From NCBI GenBank assembly GCA_938743325.2, contig OW568874.1:496001-560000 (forward strand): DNA of 64,000 nucleotides, given 5' to 3'. This document shows positions 18,388 to 29,272 of the stretch, piece by piece. The DNA comes from Pycnococcus provasolii. Its lineage: Eukaryota; Chlorophyta; Pseudoscourfieldiophyceae; Pseudoscourfieldiales; Pycnococcaceae. The position numbers and the translations under genes are program-made. Position 1 is the stretch's first letter. Each line of letters opens with the position of its first letter. The notes beneath the pieces were generated by a model that searched no databases, was not told the DNA's origin, and saw only the letters and a list, made by a program, of their open reading frames with translations.

Positions 18388-19782
18388 ATGATGCTGTCAG
18401 GTCCTGCTACTTCTACTCCTTCTCGTGTTCGGTCCTCACGACGTGTTATCAGGTCCTCATGTGTTTCCAATAATAATAATGAGGCGCGGTACGGTGCGTG
18501 CTGGCCGGGCCGATGTGCCATCCCAGAAGAAGGTACGTATCAACGACTCGGCGTTGACGGGTACCGTAAGAAAATATCACTCCTCGGATCCACAGGGTCC
18601 ATTGGAACGCAGACGCTCGACATTGCCGAAGAACACGCTGACAAGTTTGAGGTGGTCGCGCTCGCCGCGGGACGGAACGTCGACCTGCTCGCGAAGCAGG
18701 TGAAGCAGTTCGCGCCGAAGATGGTCGCCGTGCAGTCGGCGGACAGCATCGAGCCTCTCAAGGAGGCGCTCAAGGCGGAGGGCGTCACAGACGTGCCGGA
18801 AATCCTCGTAGGCAACGAGGGCGCCATCGAGGTGGCTCGCCACCCTGACTGCGAGGCGGTGGTCACGGGCATAGTCGGGTGCGCGGGACTGCAGCCAACG
18901 GTGGAGGCGATCAAAGCTGGCAAGGACATCTGCCTCGCCAACAAGGAGACGCTCATCGCCGGTGGGCCGCACATCGTGCCTCTCATCAAGAAGCACGGCG
19001 TGAAGATCCTCCCCGCAGATAGCGAGCACAGCGCGCTGTTCCAGTGCATTCAGGGACTACCTGAGGGTGGCCTTCGTCGCATCATTCTCACAGCTAGCGG
19101 AGGGGCGTTCCGCGACTACTCGCTCGACGAGATGCGGTTCTTGGCGGAGAACGACCCTCTCGCCTTGCACGCCAAGGCGACGACACACCCGAACTGGGAC
19201 ATGGGCGCGAAGATCACGTGCGACAGCGCGACGCTGATGAACAAGTCGCTGGAGGTGATCGAGGCTCATTACCTGTACGGAACAAGCTACGACGACATCG
19301 ACGTCGTGATCCACCCGCAGTCGATCATCCACAGCATGGTGGAGACGGCGGACAGCAGCGTTCTCGCGCAGCTTGGCTGGCCTGACATGCGTCTTCCTAT
19401 CCTGTACACGATGTCGTGGCCGGAGCGCGTGATGTGCAGCGAGGAGACGTGGCCTCGCCTCGACTTTATCAAAATGGGCGACCTGACGTTCAAGGAGCCT
19501 GACACGGATAAGTACCCGAGCTTGACGTTGGGATACGCCGCAGGCCGCGACGGTGGCACGATGACGGGTGTGTTCAGTGCGGCGAATGAGCAGGCGGTTG
19601 CGATGTTTTTGGACAAGCAGATTGGGTACTTTGACATCTTCGCGGTGATTGAGAAGGCTTGCGAGAAGCACAAGCAGGAGCTCGTGCTTGACCCGAGCCT
19701 CGACGACATCGTGCACTTCGACCAGTGGGCGCGTGACTACGTGTCAAGCGTCGTTAGCCCTGACATGGCGATAAGTAAGTAA
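18388..19782 (+). CDS. DXR: 1-deoxy-D-xylulose 5-phosphate reductoisomerase, plastid
   Basis: 464 residues from ATG 18388, close to the usual plant DXR length. DXR makes 2-C-methyl-D-erythritol 4-phosphate from DXP with NADPH, the committed step of the plastid MEP isoprenoid pathway. The first 60 residues are a Ser/Arg-rich transit-like leader. GSTGSIG at 67-73 is the NADPH-binding turn. The enzyme signatures follow: the metal-binding stretch [13 protein letters not shown], then [10 protein letters not shown], then [18 protein letters not shown], and [13 protein letters not shown]. The C-terminal helical domain is complete ([14 protein letters not shown]). No intron is needed. It lies downstream of the HAD gene on the same strand. 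Confidence 0.95.
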   Translation: MMLSGPATSTPSRVRSSRRVIRSSCVSNNNNEARYGACWPGRCAIPEEGTYQRLGVDGYRKKISLLGSTGSIGTQTLDIAEEHADKFEVVALAAGRNVDLLAKQVKQFAPKMVAVQSADSIEPLKEALKAEGVTDVPEILVGNEGAIEVARHPDCEAVVTGIVGCAGLQPTVEAIKAGKDICLANKETLIAGGPHIVPLIKKHGVKILPADSEHSALFQCIQGLPEGGLRRIILTASGGAFRDYSLDEMRFLAENDPLALHAKATTHPNWDMGAKITCDSATLMNKSLEVIEAHYLYGTSYDDIDVVIHPQSIIHSMVETADSSVLAQLGWPDMRLPILYTMSWPERVMCSEETWPRLDFIKMGDLTFKEPDTDKYPSLTLGYAAGRDGGTMTGVFSAANEQAVAMFLDKQIGYFDIFAVIEKACEKHKQELVLDPSLDDIVHFDQWARDYVSSVVSPDMAISK

Positions 19783-21119
19783 GTCTAAGACCGCTCAATT
19801 CAGTAAAGTGATAGAGTTTACTTCGAACGAACGTTTTCATTCCATGCATGGTGTTTGTTTTTGTTTTGTTTTTCGGCTGATTTTATCTTACGGGTACTTT
19901 CTTTAGCAGCTAGCTATGTTAATGTACTTTAAGAAGCAGGTTTCGTGACTCCTTCCCGCGAGCTTCCCACTCACTCACTCATGAACACTGTAGTACTACG
20001 ATAAGTACGGGGAGGATGCCGTACTAACCTTAAGTAAGTAACCCCCGTCGACGACTCGATACAGTATGGCGATGATGTGGAGGCAGAAAGCACCAGCAGA
20101 GCATGTTTGAGACGTGACATCACGCAAATGAATACGTAGTAAGTGAACTGGACAAAGAAGTACATAAGAAGTATGATAACGTTCGACCAAATATGTATCT
20201 CGATCAAATTGTGATAGAAGAAGCCGTGAAGGTTTATCAAATGGCAAAGGAGGTTGGCAAGCGTGCGTCGGGCGTACTGTAGGCAATCATAACGCCACAC
20301 TGCGACTGACAGACTGTCGATGGTGAGTTATACTGTAGGTACGACCAGGTGTTTACGACGTTGATTTTTTTTCCTGGAATGAACGTCTTCATTCAGGTGT
20401 CAGGTGTTGTAGAAGTATCACGTTGTGGCACACGAAGTGGCCTTGACATAAAGCCTTTACCACTAAAGCTATGGATGTGTCGTGCGAGCATTTGCACATT
20501 GACGAAACCTGCTCGAGTGAAACCCTCAGTGCAGTGCAGTGGTCCCCCGCAAGCAGGCGCCAGGCCGACTACCCGGTACTCCGAAGTGATCCGAACTTCA
20601 GATGTGTGTGCGCGTGTGAGGGGGGGACGACAGACAACAACAGTGAAACGCGATTGATTCCTCCATCTGCATCATCGCTCTGCTCCCCTCTCCCTGAAAG
20701 TTTCAGGGAGAGAGAGGGGAGCGTTCCCGAAAAACGAAAACGGACAAAACTCGACAAACCTCTTTCGTGGAAAAAACAAACCCCCGGTAAAGTTTACCCG
20801 GGTAGGGGATACCCTCGGTCCGGTCCCTGTCCCCCTCCGCTAAAGCTTTAACTTATCACGCGCACGCATTTCATTGAACGGAACTGAACTGCACGCCATT
20901 TCCCGGCCATCGCGTGAACTGAACTGAACGTTTATAGGCAAGCAAGTATCTTGTGTGTGTGTGTGTGTGCCGTTTACTGGTTTACTGGTGATTTACTTGG
21001 TGACTAGGGAATATCATCTTTATCATCTGCGTTCTTCCATCTGCTTGTGGTTGTTTCTTTGTGTTTGTTCGTTCGTTTTCTGGTTCTTGGCCCTATTCAT
21101 CCATTGTGATTTTTTGTTC
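19783..21119. other. Intergenic region, no supported gene
   Basis: 1.3 kb between two plus-strand genes. The left part is AT-rich. A perfect inverted pair (ccctctccctgaaagtttcagggagagag) lies at about 20686-20715. A TG microsatellite (20951-20970) and repeated gaactgaact words precede the next gene. No RNA gene recognised. Confidence 0.45.
20686..20715. repeat. Short perfect inverted repeat
   Basis: ctctccctgaaa followed by tttcagggagag with almost no loop, able to form a 12-base-pair hairpin. Could be a degraded element end or a 3' processing signal. Confidence 0.5.
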
Positions 21120-24100
21120 ATGTCGTCGCCCCATCATTCAGGCCCGCCCTCATTCCCTGGCGTGCCTCACTGCTTAGGAGGGGCGCCAGGGGCACGTGGG
21201 GGAGCAGCAGGAGGAGGTGCACCTGCATGGCCACCTGGTGGTCGTCCAGGGGCAGCATCATCACCGGGAGGAGGGAAAAGAACGGCACGAGGAGGGACTT
21301 CGTCTTCGGTGCAGCCAGGGTTCTTGCCCGCATCCCTCCTCCAAGGGGGTGCCGTACGCGCGGTCGTCACGAAACCTGAAGATAAAACACGAGTTGATGA
21401 TGTACAACAGCAGACGGCGTACAGGAACATCAACGAAGAAGAACCATGTCTCGCGAGACAGGTACAACAGCAGACCGCGAAACGAACCCCCCAGGAGGAT
21501 GAAGAGGCACGCCCGTCGTCGTCACAGGGACAGGGGGGAAATAACCCACCCGCACTTGTGAACAATCCCTTGTGCGTCGACGTCGACGTCGACGTACCAG
21601 GCCGAGACCTCAACATGCCAGAACAAAATACACATACGCCTGCTGCAACAAACGACGACGACGACGTTCCTGCTTCTGACCCAGCAAACAACAACACGGA
21701 CACCCAGCAGCACCACAACGCCGATGCTGCTGATGCGCCCTCCTCAGCAGCAGCAGAAGCACCTCCGCACTCATCCACGACACCGCCACCACCACAACGC
21801 GCACCATCATCACCACCGCCCCCAACTTTGTCGCGACTCAGGTCCACCTCTGCGAAGGAACTCGACGACGAAGCACTCGCACGACGGCTTTCGGTTGCGC
21901 TGAACGCGCGCCCGCGTAGGACAGCTGTCGTCACAACCGTGCCGACCAAGATTCAAAGGCAGGCAACCGTTGGCGGTGAACTCGTCGACGGCGAGCCCGT
22001 CTGCTTTGCTTGCAAGCGCACCCATTCGTCCGCAGGACTTGTGCCTGACGTTCCGTGCTGCCACGCGGGTTGCTACAAGATGTACCATGCACACTGCGTG
22101 AAGCTCGGTGGTGCGACGGGACCCAACAACCGCGGCCTCGTCAAGGTGACCATGAAGGGGAAAAGGTGGGTGTGCGGACACCACGTGTGTGCTGACGGAA
22201 TGGACGATGGAAATGGCGCGCTCGTTACGTGCGCGATGTGCCCGACGGCATATGCGAGTGAGCGCGTACCGAAGACGTTTGTGCGTGACTCAGATGAGTC
22301 GTGTGTTGGGCTGTGTCATACGTGTGCCTGCGTTGTCGCTGCCGCGGTGGACTCGCGGACCAAGATTACCGCGAGGTCAGGATCGCAAGGTGACGAGGTT
22401 GTTCTGCGAGAGGAATTGAGTGCCGCACGAAGGTACTGGGAGCAGGTGGCACAACCGACGATTGAGCGAACACTGAATCCGCACGAAGCACCACCTCCAC
22501 CGCCTCCTGTGCCACCACCTTTACCACTAACACGAACACAGCCGCAGGCACAAAAGACGCGTGCTCGACATAACGATCGCAGAAACGACGACGGCGACGA
22601 CGAAGACGAAGAAGAGGCGCAGCAGCAGACAGAGGAAGAGGAAGAGGAAGAGGAGGAAGAGGAAGTAGAAGAAGAGCCGCGCAGTGCACTGAACCAATTC
22701 GACTGTCCGCTGTACGCCGCACCTCCGCCGCGAAGGGCGGCAAACAAAGGAATTCAACGCTTTGACCCTTCCGCGCCTGTGAACGTGGGTGCCTTTGCCA
22801 ATACGAAATCGCGCAAGACGACGACGACGACGACAAAAACAGCAGTAGCACGCGCACCGCCGAAAGGATCAAGTTCTTCGCTGCCATCGAAATCAAGGTC
22901 TACCACGAACACTCCGAGCGACGTCATCATGCCACCCCCACCACCACCTCCACGACGAGTGTTGAACAGGAATGTGAGACTGGATGAAGTGGATATGGTA
23001 GATGGCGATGAGGTGCGCGACAAGAAGACGGAGTCTGTGAAAGTGTCTGCACCGACGAGCCGTAAAAGAAAGCAAGAGCAACAGCGTGTTAGTGCAAAAT
23101 CTAAGAAGCGTGTGTCCAAAGGAGAGAGAATGACGAATCGAGCTGCTGGTGCTGCTTGTGCTGCTCCAATGAATACTTATGATGACGCCGACGACGGCGA
23201 TGATCACGTGGACTACGACGACGACGAAGCTGAAATCGATGATGTTGCCAATGAAGACGCGGCAGTCAAGTGTCTGATGGGTCTCGCAGATGCACCTATG
23301 GTGGGTGCCAACGTGCACAATACTACGACGACAAAGCAGCCAACGAAGCAAACACGCGAATCCTCGAAACCTAAGAAGAACAACACAGGAACACCCACGT
23401 CAACGCTCACGCCAAACCCCACACGACCGACAACGGCGATTACGCCTGAAACAAAGCAGCAACCGAAACTTGTGAGCGCTAAGGTGCAGGCACAGGCACA
23501 GGCGACGAGGGTTGTTCCTCTTGATACGATACCACGCAAACTTGCAAAACCGAAGTCGCCTCCTGCCGTCACTATCACCCCAACGACAGAGGGAGTACAT
23601 TCGACGGATGTCGTCGCAAGCCCGAGCGCTTCGGAGACACAGGCCGCCGGGATCGATGCTATTGCTGTTGCTCGTGCCGCTGCCGCTGCTGCGATGCGTC
23701 CTTTCTGGAAAAAACAGCAGTCAGATGATGGAAAGAAGTCTGTGGAGGAAAAGGTGTGCTCCGACGAGGCTACAACAGTGCCGTTGTTGGAAGTGGCGCC
23801 GCGATCAGTGTCACAAGCGTGGCCTGACGATGAGAAAGCTGCAGGTGAGGACTTAAGTCGCGGCGGTGAAAAGTCTGTTGGACGATCGAGGTCGAGGTCG
23901 AGGTCACCCGTGAGGAACAGTGGACCCTCAGAAGAAGAGTTGTCGATATTATGTGCTCTGGAGTCTGGGTTTGTCACACGCAACGATCTCATGAACCTTG
24001 TGCGCATGAAGAAGCTGGATGCCGCAAATCAAGCCATTGTGTCATTAGCGAATGGTCCGGAGGCTCGAAGGTTGGGTATTACCGCAGCCTACTGCATTTG

Positions 24101-25136
24101 CCAGCTCGACGTGTCTCCGTGCATAGCGGAAGCCGCGCACCGTCAGATGGAAGCTTCCCGAACGGCCGGTTTGCCCACGCCAAATGTTGCTATACGCGTG
24201 CTTCCCTTCATAGGCGAGAAGTGGCAATGTGATGGTCGCTCGAGTACGCGTATGATGAATTTCACGGTCGGTATCATGGATGTGGAAAACAAGCGGCCAA
24301 CTATCGAGGATGCTCAGCGCATGTTCCGTTCTGGAGCTCCTATGATAGGCCACAGTTTGATGCAACGCGTGAATAAAATTGTGAAAGAGGCTCTCAATGG
24401 CGGCATCGAGAGCACACAACCACCACCCTTGCGAAGCCAGCCAACACCACTTCCAACTGCTCACGGTCAATCACCACCACAACTACCACCGTCATCATTA
24501 CCACAACCACCACCACCATCACACGCGATAACGAAGTCGCAGCCGCAGCAGCAGCAACACCATCAACGGCAGCAGCAGCAGCTGGAGGAGAAAAAGCAGT
24601 ACCCGCCACCACCACATCGCCACATGCCACCTCCACAGCAATACCCCCCTCCACCTTCGCTTCGCCACATGCCACCTCCACAGCAATACCTCCCACCGGC
24701 TCCGCTTCGCAACCCCTCATCAGCACCCGGCGCTGCTTACATGCCACCTCTACCGTTCGAACAATCGCCGGCGCCTCCGTTGTGGCAATACAGTGCCCCG
24801 GTGCCTCCTCGTCGTCACCCAGATCCACGCTCCCTGCCACTAGGTCCGCCGCCACCATTCAGGCCCTATGATGGTCCATCATCACATCCACATCCGCACG
24901 CTGAACGATTTCGTCGTGGAGACTCGCCAGAGCGATTTCGCCGTGCAGACTCGCCAGAGCGATTTCGCCGTGGAAGCTCGCCAGAGCGATTTCGCCGTGG
25001 AGGTTCGCCAGAGCCACGTCGTGGTGACCGCCACGATTCCAGTTGGAACTGGAATTCGCCGCCATCTCGACGCTCGGACTATGACGACAGGGATCGTGAC
25101 CGGAACAGACCTCCCCCTTCGCATCGACGCTGGTGA
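21120..25136 (+). CDS. Large PHD-type zinc-finger protein with disordered regions
   Basis: 1,338 residues from ATG 21120, an uninterrupted frame; the 55 codons upstream are hydrophobic and not part of the protein. Residues about 290-407 hold two linked Cys/His clusters: CFACKRTH...CCHAGCYKMYHAHC...WVCGHHVC, then CAMCPTAYASE...CHTCAC. This resembles the adjacent PHD/C5HCH arrangement in NSD- and EDM2-type chromatin proteins. An E-rich acidic run lies near 500. A folded-looking block (ELSILCALESGFVTRNDLM... to EALNGG) occupies about 940-1095. A Pro/Gln-rich tail ends in five copies of a nine-residue SPERFRRG-type repeat. I infer a nuclear regulator that binds histone or RNA. Low-complexity regions could hide introns. 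Confidence 0.65.
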   Translation: MSSPHHSGPPSFPGVPHCLGGAPGARGGAAGGGAPAWPPGGRPGAASSPGGGKRTARGGTSSSVQPGFLPASLLQGGAVRAVVTKPEDKTRVDDVQQQTAYRNINEEEPCLARQVQQQTAKRTPQEDEEARPSSSQGQGGNNPPALVNNPLCVDVDVDVPGRDLNMPEQNTHTPAATNDDDDVPASDPANNNTDTQQHHNADAADAPSSAAAEAPPHSSTTPPPPQRAPSSPPPPTLSRLRSTSAKELDDEALARRLSVALNARPRRTAVVTTVPTKIQRQATVGGELVDGEPVCFACKRTHSSAGLVPDVPCCHAGCYKMYHAHCVKLGGATGPNNRGLVKVTMKGKRWVCGHHVCADGMDDGNGALVTCAMCPTAYASERVPKTFVRDSDESCVGLCHTCACVVAAAVDSRTKITARSGSQGDEVVLREELSAARRYWEQVAQPTIERTLNPHEAPPPPPPVPPPLPLTRTQPQAQKTRARHNDRRNDDGDDEDEEEAQQQTEEEEEEEEEEEVEEEPRSALNQFDCPLYAAPPPRRAANKGIQRFDPSAPVNVGAFANTKSRKTTTTTTKTAVARAPPKGSSSSLPSKSRSTTNTPSDVIMPPPPPPPRRVLNRNVRLDEVDMVDGDEVRDKKTESVKVSAPTSRKRKQEQQRVSAKSKKRVSKGERMTNRAAGAACAAPMNTYDDADDGDDHVDYDDDEAEIDDVANEDAAVKCLMGLADAPMVGANVHNTTTTKQPTKQTRESSKPKKNNTGTPTSTLTPNPTRPTTAITPETKQQPKLVSAKVQAQAQATRVVPLDTIPRKLAKPKSPPAVTITPTTEGVHSTDVVASPSASETQAAGIDAIAVARAAAAAAMRPFWKKQQSDDGKKSVEEKVCSDEATTVPLLEVAPRSVSQAWPDDEKAAGEDLSRGGEKSVGRSRSRSRSPVRNSGPSEEELSILCALESGFVTRNDLMNLVRMKKLDAANQAIVSLANGPEARRLGITAAYCICQLDVSPCIAEAAHRQMEASRTAGLPTPNVAIRVLPFIGEKWQCDGRSSTRMMNFTVGIMDVENKRPTIEDAQRMFRSGAPMIGHSLMQRVNKIVKEALNGGIESTQPPPLRSQPTPLPTAHGQSPPQLPPSSLPQPPPPSHAITKSQPQQQQHHQRQQQQLEEKKQYPPPPHRHMPPPQQYPPPPSLRHMPPPQQYLPPAPLRNPSSAPGAAYMPPLPFEQSPAPPLWQYSAPVPPRRHPDPRSLPLGPPPPFRPYDGPSSHPHPHAERFRRGDSPERFRRADSPERFRRGSSPERFRRGGSPEPRRGDRHDSSWNWNSPPSRRSDYDDRDRDRNRPPPSHRRW
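24899..25020 (+). repeat. 27-base coding tandem repeat (ERFRRGxSP units)
   Basis: About five head-to-tail units of 27 bases encoding ERFRRGDSP-like peptides near the C-terminus of the zinc-finger protein. Arg/Ser-Pro repeats of this kind occur in RNA-binding and splicing-associated tails. Confidence 0.8.
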
Positions 25137-25375
25137 TTTAAAATCATTTTCGGCATCTGCCTCATGCAGGGCACTTGTAAAACAACCAAATTTTTTTGGG
25201 CACCCAAAAAGTCCAAACCCTCAAAAGTGAAAACACTCAAAACGAAGGCGGTTGGGAGGTTCGGCATCTGCTTCCCAATCGAAAGATTGGAAAACTTTCC
25301 AGCGAGATATGCTCCACTTTTACACTTCCACTTTTTGGAGTACACTTATTCCAAACGTGTTAGCATTTGTCTGCC

Positions 25376-26569
25376 ATGTCCATGTCGTCCGACCCCTCGG
25401 CAATGCTTGCTGCTTTCATCCAGCAGCAGATGCAGGATGTTCAAGAAGAGGGTGCTGGCGGCGGTCCACAGCGGCGGTCCACACCTGGCGGCGGTCATGT
25501 GTTTCGCATGCCTGATGCTCTGCTTCAGCAGCTTCGTCAACAAGCCACTCAAGCGCAGCAGCAGCAACGTGGTGGTGAAGGAGAGGAGGAGGAGGACGCC
25601 ACCTTCATGACAATGCGCATCTCAGGCGGTGCAGGAGATGGTCCAGTCGATGTGAGTCGCGTTCGTGTCGTCGGACCAGGATCGATGCAACCAGCATCAG
25701 CCGCAAATCTTCCGCCAAGCTTTGTACAATCGATGGTGGAGCAAGGTGTCGACATCTCGAATCTGGTAGTCGATGAAGATCCTATGGGATTCGGCGCTGA
25801 ATTCGCCGAACTCGCGTCCATCATAACTCTCGACGGAAGTGGATGGAACAACGAGATGAAGCAAGCACTAAACGAAATGTGCAGTATGCTTGGACTTGGT
25901 ACCATCCAGATGGCGGAGGATAACGACATCCACCTCGCACTGGCGTCTGTGCTCAAGCGCGACGACGCACCGAGCGAAGTAAAGGCGACTGCTGCTCAGG
26001 GTCTTGGCACACTCATCGGTCTATCTTTGGAATGCGATAGGACCGTCCGGGCGCCTATGCCTGGCATGCCTGCTCGTGGTCGTCCCACCAACCGCACGAG
26101 TATGATGGAGAAGGTGCATAGCACGCTTCCGTATGCAGCTCTCAACGAGATGTTGGATTCAGACCACATTCCTTCCCTTCGCTATGGCGCTCTTCTCGCT
26201 TGCAATCTGAGCATCGCAATGGTAACTAATCCAGAAGCCGAAGACACCACGATGAATGCTTTGGGAGCGGACGGACTGATTGAACACGGTGTGCTCACTC
26301 GACTCATAGGAGTCATGCAATTAGCAGGGCTCAACGAGGATTTGAAGCGAGCGCGATGGCACGCACGCGGGGCGGTGAGGAATTGCGTCGTGTACTTGAT
26401 GGAGCTGCTACGCACAACGACCGAGGAGGATGACATACGTACTGACGACGACGAAGAATACGAGGAGGGTGAGAGCGACGACGACGATGACGATGAGAGC
26501 GATGACGCTTGGGTGACTGACGACGATGATGACGAGAGTGGGGAGCAGGGATTATTATCAGTGGACTAA
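25376..26569 (+). CDS. Uncharacterised helical protein with acidic tail
   Basis: 397 residues from ATG 25376. The N-terminal 90 residues are Gln-rich and low-complexity. From about 130 to 340 a helical region reads like armadillo- or HEAT-type helices (VKATAAQGLGTLIGLSLE, SLRYGALLACNLSIAMV, RARWHARGAVRNCVVYLMELL). The last 50 residues are almost entirely Asp/Glu/Ser. Family not recognised. The acidic end would suit a chaperone- or chromatin-associated factor, but that is speculation. It converges with the CLC gene, 228 bases apart. Confidence 0.65.
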   Translation: MSMSSDPSAMLAAFIQQQMQDVQEEGAGGGPQRRSTPGGGHVFRMPDALLQQLRQQATQAQQQQRGGEGEEEEDATFMTMRISGGAGDGPVDVSRVRVVGPGSMQPASAANLPPSFVQSMVEQGVDISNLVVDEDPMGFGAEFAELASIITLDGSGWNNEMKQALNEMCSMLGLGTIQMAEDNDIHLALASVLKRDDAPSEVKATAAQGLGTLIGLSLECDRTVRAPMPGMPARGRPTNRTSMMEKVHSTLPYAALNEMLDSDHIPSLRYGALLACNLSIAMVTNPEAEDTTMNALGADGLIEHGVLTRLIGVMQLAGLNEDLKRARWHARGAVRNCVVYLMELLRTTTEEDDIRTDDDEEYEEGESDDDDDDESDDAWVTDDDDDESGEQGLLSVD

Positions 26570-26797
26570 AAGTCTATAAAACGCTAGCTTAGCTGTGCCT
26601 ACAATTTGGGTGGTGATGATTGTGGTGTCTGGTGGTGGTGAGAGAAAAACAAACACATTTTGACTGATTTTGTGGGTGGAAGGTGATTCACTTTGTTGTT
26701 GTAAGAAAACTGTATGTAAGAGAGAGCAGTACTTCGCTTGTGATGACTGATGAATGAAGAAATGAAACAACTTGATGATGGCTCTCAACTGTCATCA

Positions 26798-29272
26798 TTA
26801 TGCGTGCATTATCATTGACTGAGCATTGGTAATCTCGTGGCGCGTGATGACACCACGAAGTCGACCTCGGCAATCACAAACGGTCAGCTGCCTCAAACCG
26901 AAGAGACGAAAGCACGTATAAACTCTTGTCATTGGCCAATGTTCACGTGCGATGATGGGGCAAGGGTGAAAGATTTGATCAATCCTAACCGTGCGTCTCG
27001 CGTCGAGGCGATCCAGTTTCACATCATGCGCAGACAGCTTTCCCTCAGCCATCTCGAGCAAAATGTCCTCAGCCTCAACGCCGTCAATGAGTGACATGAG
27101 GGTGTCTTCTTCCTCGCCACGAGGATCGCCACCACACTCCTCCACGTCGTTTGCTCGGTGGTGGTGGTTGTTGCCTCCGTCGGTGGCATTCCCGTCTTCT
27201 GGCGGCAATAAAGGTCGGTAGAATTCCTCCTCCTCGCCCTCGGGTGGTATGGAAGAAGATGGCGTCGTCGTCTTCTTCCGCTTCTCAAATCGACGACGCG
27301 TCAGACTCCTGGTGGTTTTCAACAGGCTCCTCTGTTGCGTTGGAGTGTCCGCCTCCACCGCCCTTTGCGACGCAAGCATGGCGTGTAAGAGTCTCGTGAG
27401 TGCATCGCGCGTCACGTGCCCCTCGACACAAAATTCGCCACCACCGCAATCAGCAAGAACTGGAAATCCGTTGTGAGAGCTTCGACGAAGCAACTGCAGA
27501 ATACTCCCAACCGTCTCACCGTGCAAGTGTGCAACGTCAATTCCATGTTCCAGCTTGTGCATTACTGTCCGGGCGTCGATGAAGGCGAAGTGACTTGGCG
27601 CGTGTGGTCCAAGGAAGGGTATGTTTTTCACATCCACTACGTGCGCCTCGTAGATGGATTCATTGAAGGCATCTCCGACCCACTTGCTCACAAGTAGGAC
27701 AATCATGATGGGAAGCACCCACGTGATGTTTCCCGTAGTCTCGGCTATGATCACGCTCAGAGATACGGTCATTCGTGTCACACCGCCCAGCATCGAGGCG
27801 GCACCAATGAGCGCGTAGCTGCCAGGATTAAAGCTTGTGACACTTCCGCCAAGCGAAGCACGAAGGAACTCGCCAATGATGCGCCCACCAGATGCTCCCA
27901 AAAAGATGAGGGGCACGAAAAGTCCGGCGGGAATGCCGATCCCGAACGTGATCACCGCCTCAACGTACGTGACGATCGTCACTAGAACCAAAGCCGACGT
28001 ACTGAGCGATATTTCGGCATGCAGGAGTACCTTTAGGCTCTGCTCCATGGGTGAGAAGATGAGCGTTGCCACGTCGTTGAATTCACCCTGGGGACAAGTG
28101 TACCTCCTGAAATACGACACGTCAACATGCGCGTGCTTTGGCACGCTCTGACAGTGACTTGCCCTCGAGTAGACACTCGGTGCCCAATATCCGATCGTAC
28201 TGGTGAGCGCAGCAATGACAATAACCTCGACGACACGCCGACGTGGCCCGCTCACGTGAAGTCTCCTCCACTTTGCGAGTCGCACATTGATGGAGTTGAA
28301 GACGGCGCCGAGAACGCCGCCGAGTGCACCAATGATTGCAAAGATTGGAATTTCCCAGATGGTGAAAACCATGCTCTGGTTGCTCAATCCGAAACTGATC
28401 AAACCAGATCCGCCAATGTTGTTGATGTCGAAGACATGTCCCGAGCGAAGTGCGAAACACAGTGTGAGCGTGAGAGCCGACATCATCGCACACGCGAAAT
28501 TGTACCACAGTCCTTCGAGCGAAAATCGGGTGGATGCCTCCTCGAGGCTGAACAAGACTCCTCCGAGAGGTGCCCCGAACGCGGCAGCCACACCAGCCGC
28601 GGCGCCGCCCGACACGAAGTTGCTGAGTTGCGCCTGATGCTTGAAGCTGCGGAACTTCAAGCTGCCTATCACATTCGCAAGCACTGCACCGGTGTGTACG
28701 AGCGGTCCCTCTTTGCCAATTGCGAGGCCAGCAGATACACTCAATGCGAGCCCTACCATCTTCACCGCACCCGTGATCAGGTCGAGCACGCGTGGGATAG
28801 CGCACCCGTTGAGGTACGACTTCACTTCGGGAATGCCGCTGCCCGCGGCAATAGGAGAGACGAACGCGGTAAGCGTTGCGGCTATGCCAGCGTACAAGAT
28901 ACACGTGGCAAGGTGCGCGAAATATGCGGCGACAAAGTCAGCGTCAAGAGGATGTTCCGTCGTCGGTTTAACGATGATCGAATGCAACCAGAACTTGAAT
29001 CCTGTTAGCATCTCCACGGCTGTTGCAAGAGCAAACGCGACAATGCCCGTGCACACGCCGACGGCGATGAAGACGAGCCACATTTTCATTTTGCGAGCGA
29101 CACTTCGATGGCGGTGCACCATCCACGCGATTTGATTGGATTCGGCGCCGGACGTTACCAGCGCGCTCCTCGCAACGTGGAAGAGTGCGAAGAAGTACAG
29201 GTGACTTTCTTCAGTATCCAGGTCGAACGCCTCGTAGGTGTTGTTGTTGTTCGACGCAGCAGCAGCCGCCAT
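26798..29272 (-). CDS. CLC-family chloride/proton antiporter
   Basis: 824 residues from ATG 29272, typical of eukaryotic CLCs. About a dozen membrane helices carry the three filter motifs: GSGIP at 144-148, GKEGP at 186-190 and GIPAGLFVP. The gating glutamate is present in GKEGP and an EE pair follows in LFSLEEAS, where the proton glutamate of exchangers lies; both favour Cl-/H+ exchange over a channel. Serine in GSGIP, instead of proline, favours chloride over nitrate. The cytosolic C-terminus holds a CBS pair, with an acidic and basic low-complexity insertion between the halves, and ends in a second CBS (TRVYTCFRLFGLRQLTVCD). Likely on an endomembrane such as vacuole or Golgi. Confidence 0.92.
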   Translation of the reverse strand: MAAAAASNNNNTYEAFDLDTEESHLYFFALFHVARSALVTSGAESNQIAWMVHRHRSVARKMKMWLVFIAVGVCTGIVAFALATAVEMLTGFKFWLHSIIVKPTTEHPLDADFVAAYFAHLATCILYAGIAATLTAFVSPIAAGSGIPEVKSYLNGCAIPRVLDLITGAVKMVGLALSVSAGLAIGKEGPLVHTGAVLANVIGSLKFRSFKHQAQLSNFVSGGAAAGVAAAFGAPLGGVLFSLEEASTRFSLEGLWYNFACAMMSALTLTLCFALRSGHVFDINNIGGSGLISFGLSNQSMVFTIWEIPIFAIIGALGGVLGAVFNSINVRLAKWRRLHVSGPRRRVVEVIVIAALTSTIGYWAPSVYSRASHCQSVPKHAHVDVSYFRRYTCPQGEFNDVATLIFSPMEQSLKVLLHAEISLSTSALVLVTIVTYVEAVITFGIGIPAGLFVPLIFLGASGGRIIGEFLRASLGGSVTSFNPGSYALIGAASMLGGVTRMTVSLSVIIAETTGNITWVLPIMIVLLVSKWVGDAFNESIYEAHVVDVKNIPFLGPHAPSHFAFIDARTVMHKLEHGIDVAHLHGETVGSILQLLRRSSHNGFPVLADCGGGEFCVEGHVTRDALTRLLHAMLASQRAVEADTPTQQRSLLKTTRSLTRRRFEKRKKTTTPSSSIPPEGEEEEFYRPLLPPEDGNATDGGNNHHHRANDVEECGGDPRGEEEDTLMSLIDGVEAEDILLEMAEGKLSAHDVKLDRLDARRTVRIDQIFHPCPIIAREHWPMTRVYTCFRLFGLRQLTVCDCRGRLRGVITRHEITNAQSMIMHA

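Noticed and set aside
20955-21119. N-terminal hydrophobic extension of the zinc-finger frame
   Set aside because: AT-rich, from a TG microsatellite; the ATG at 21120 starts the coding-like composition.
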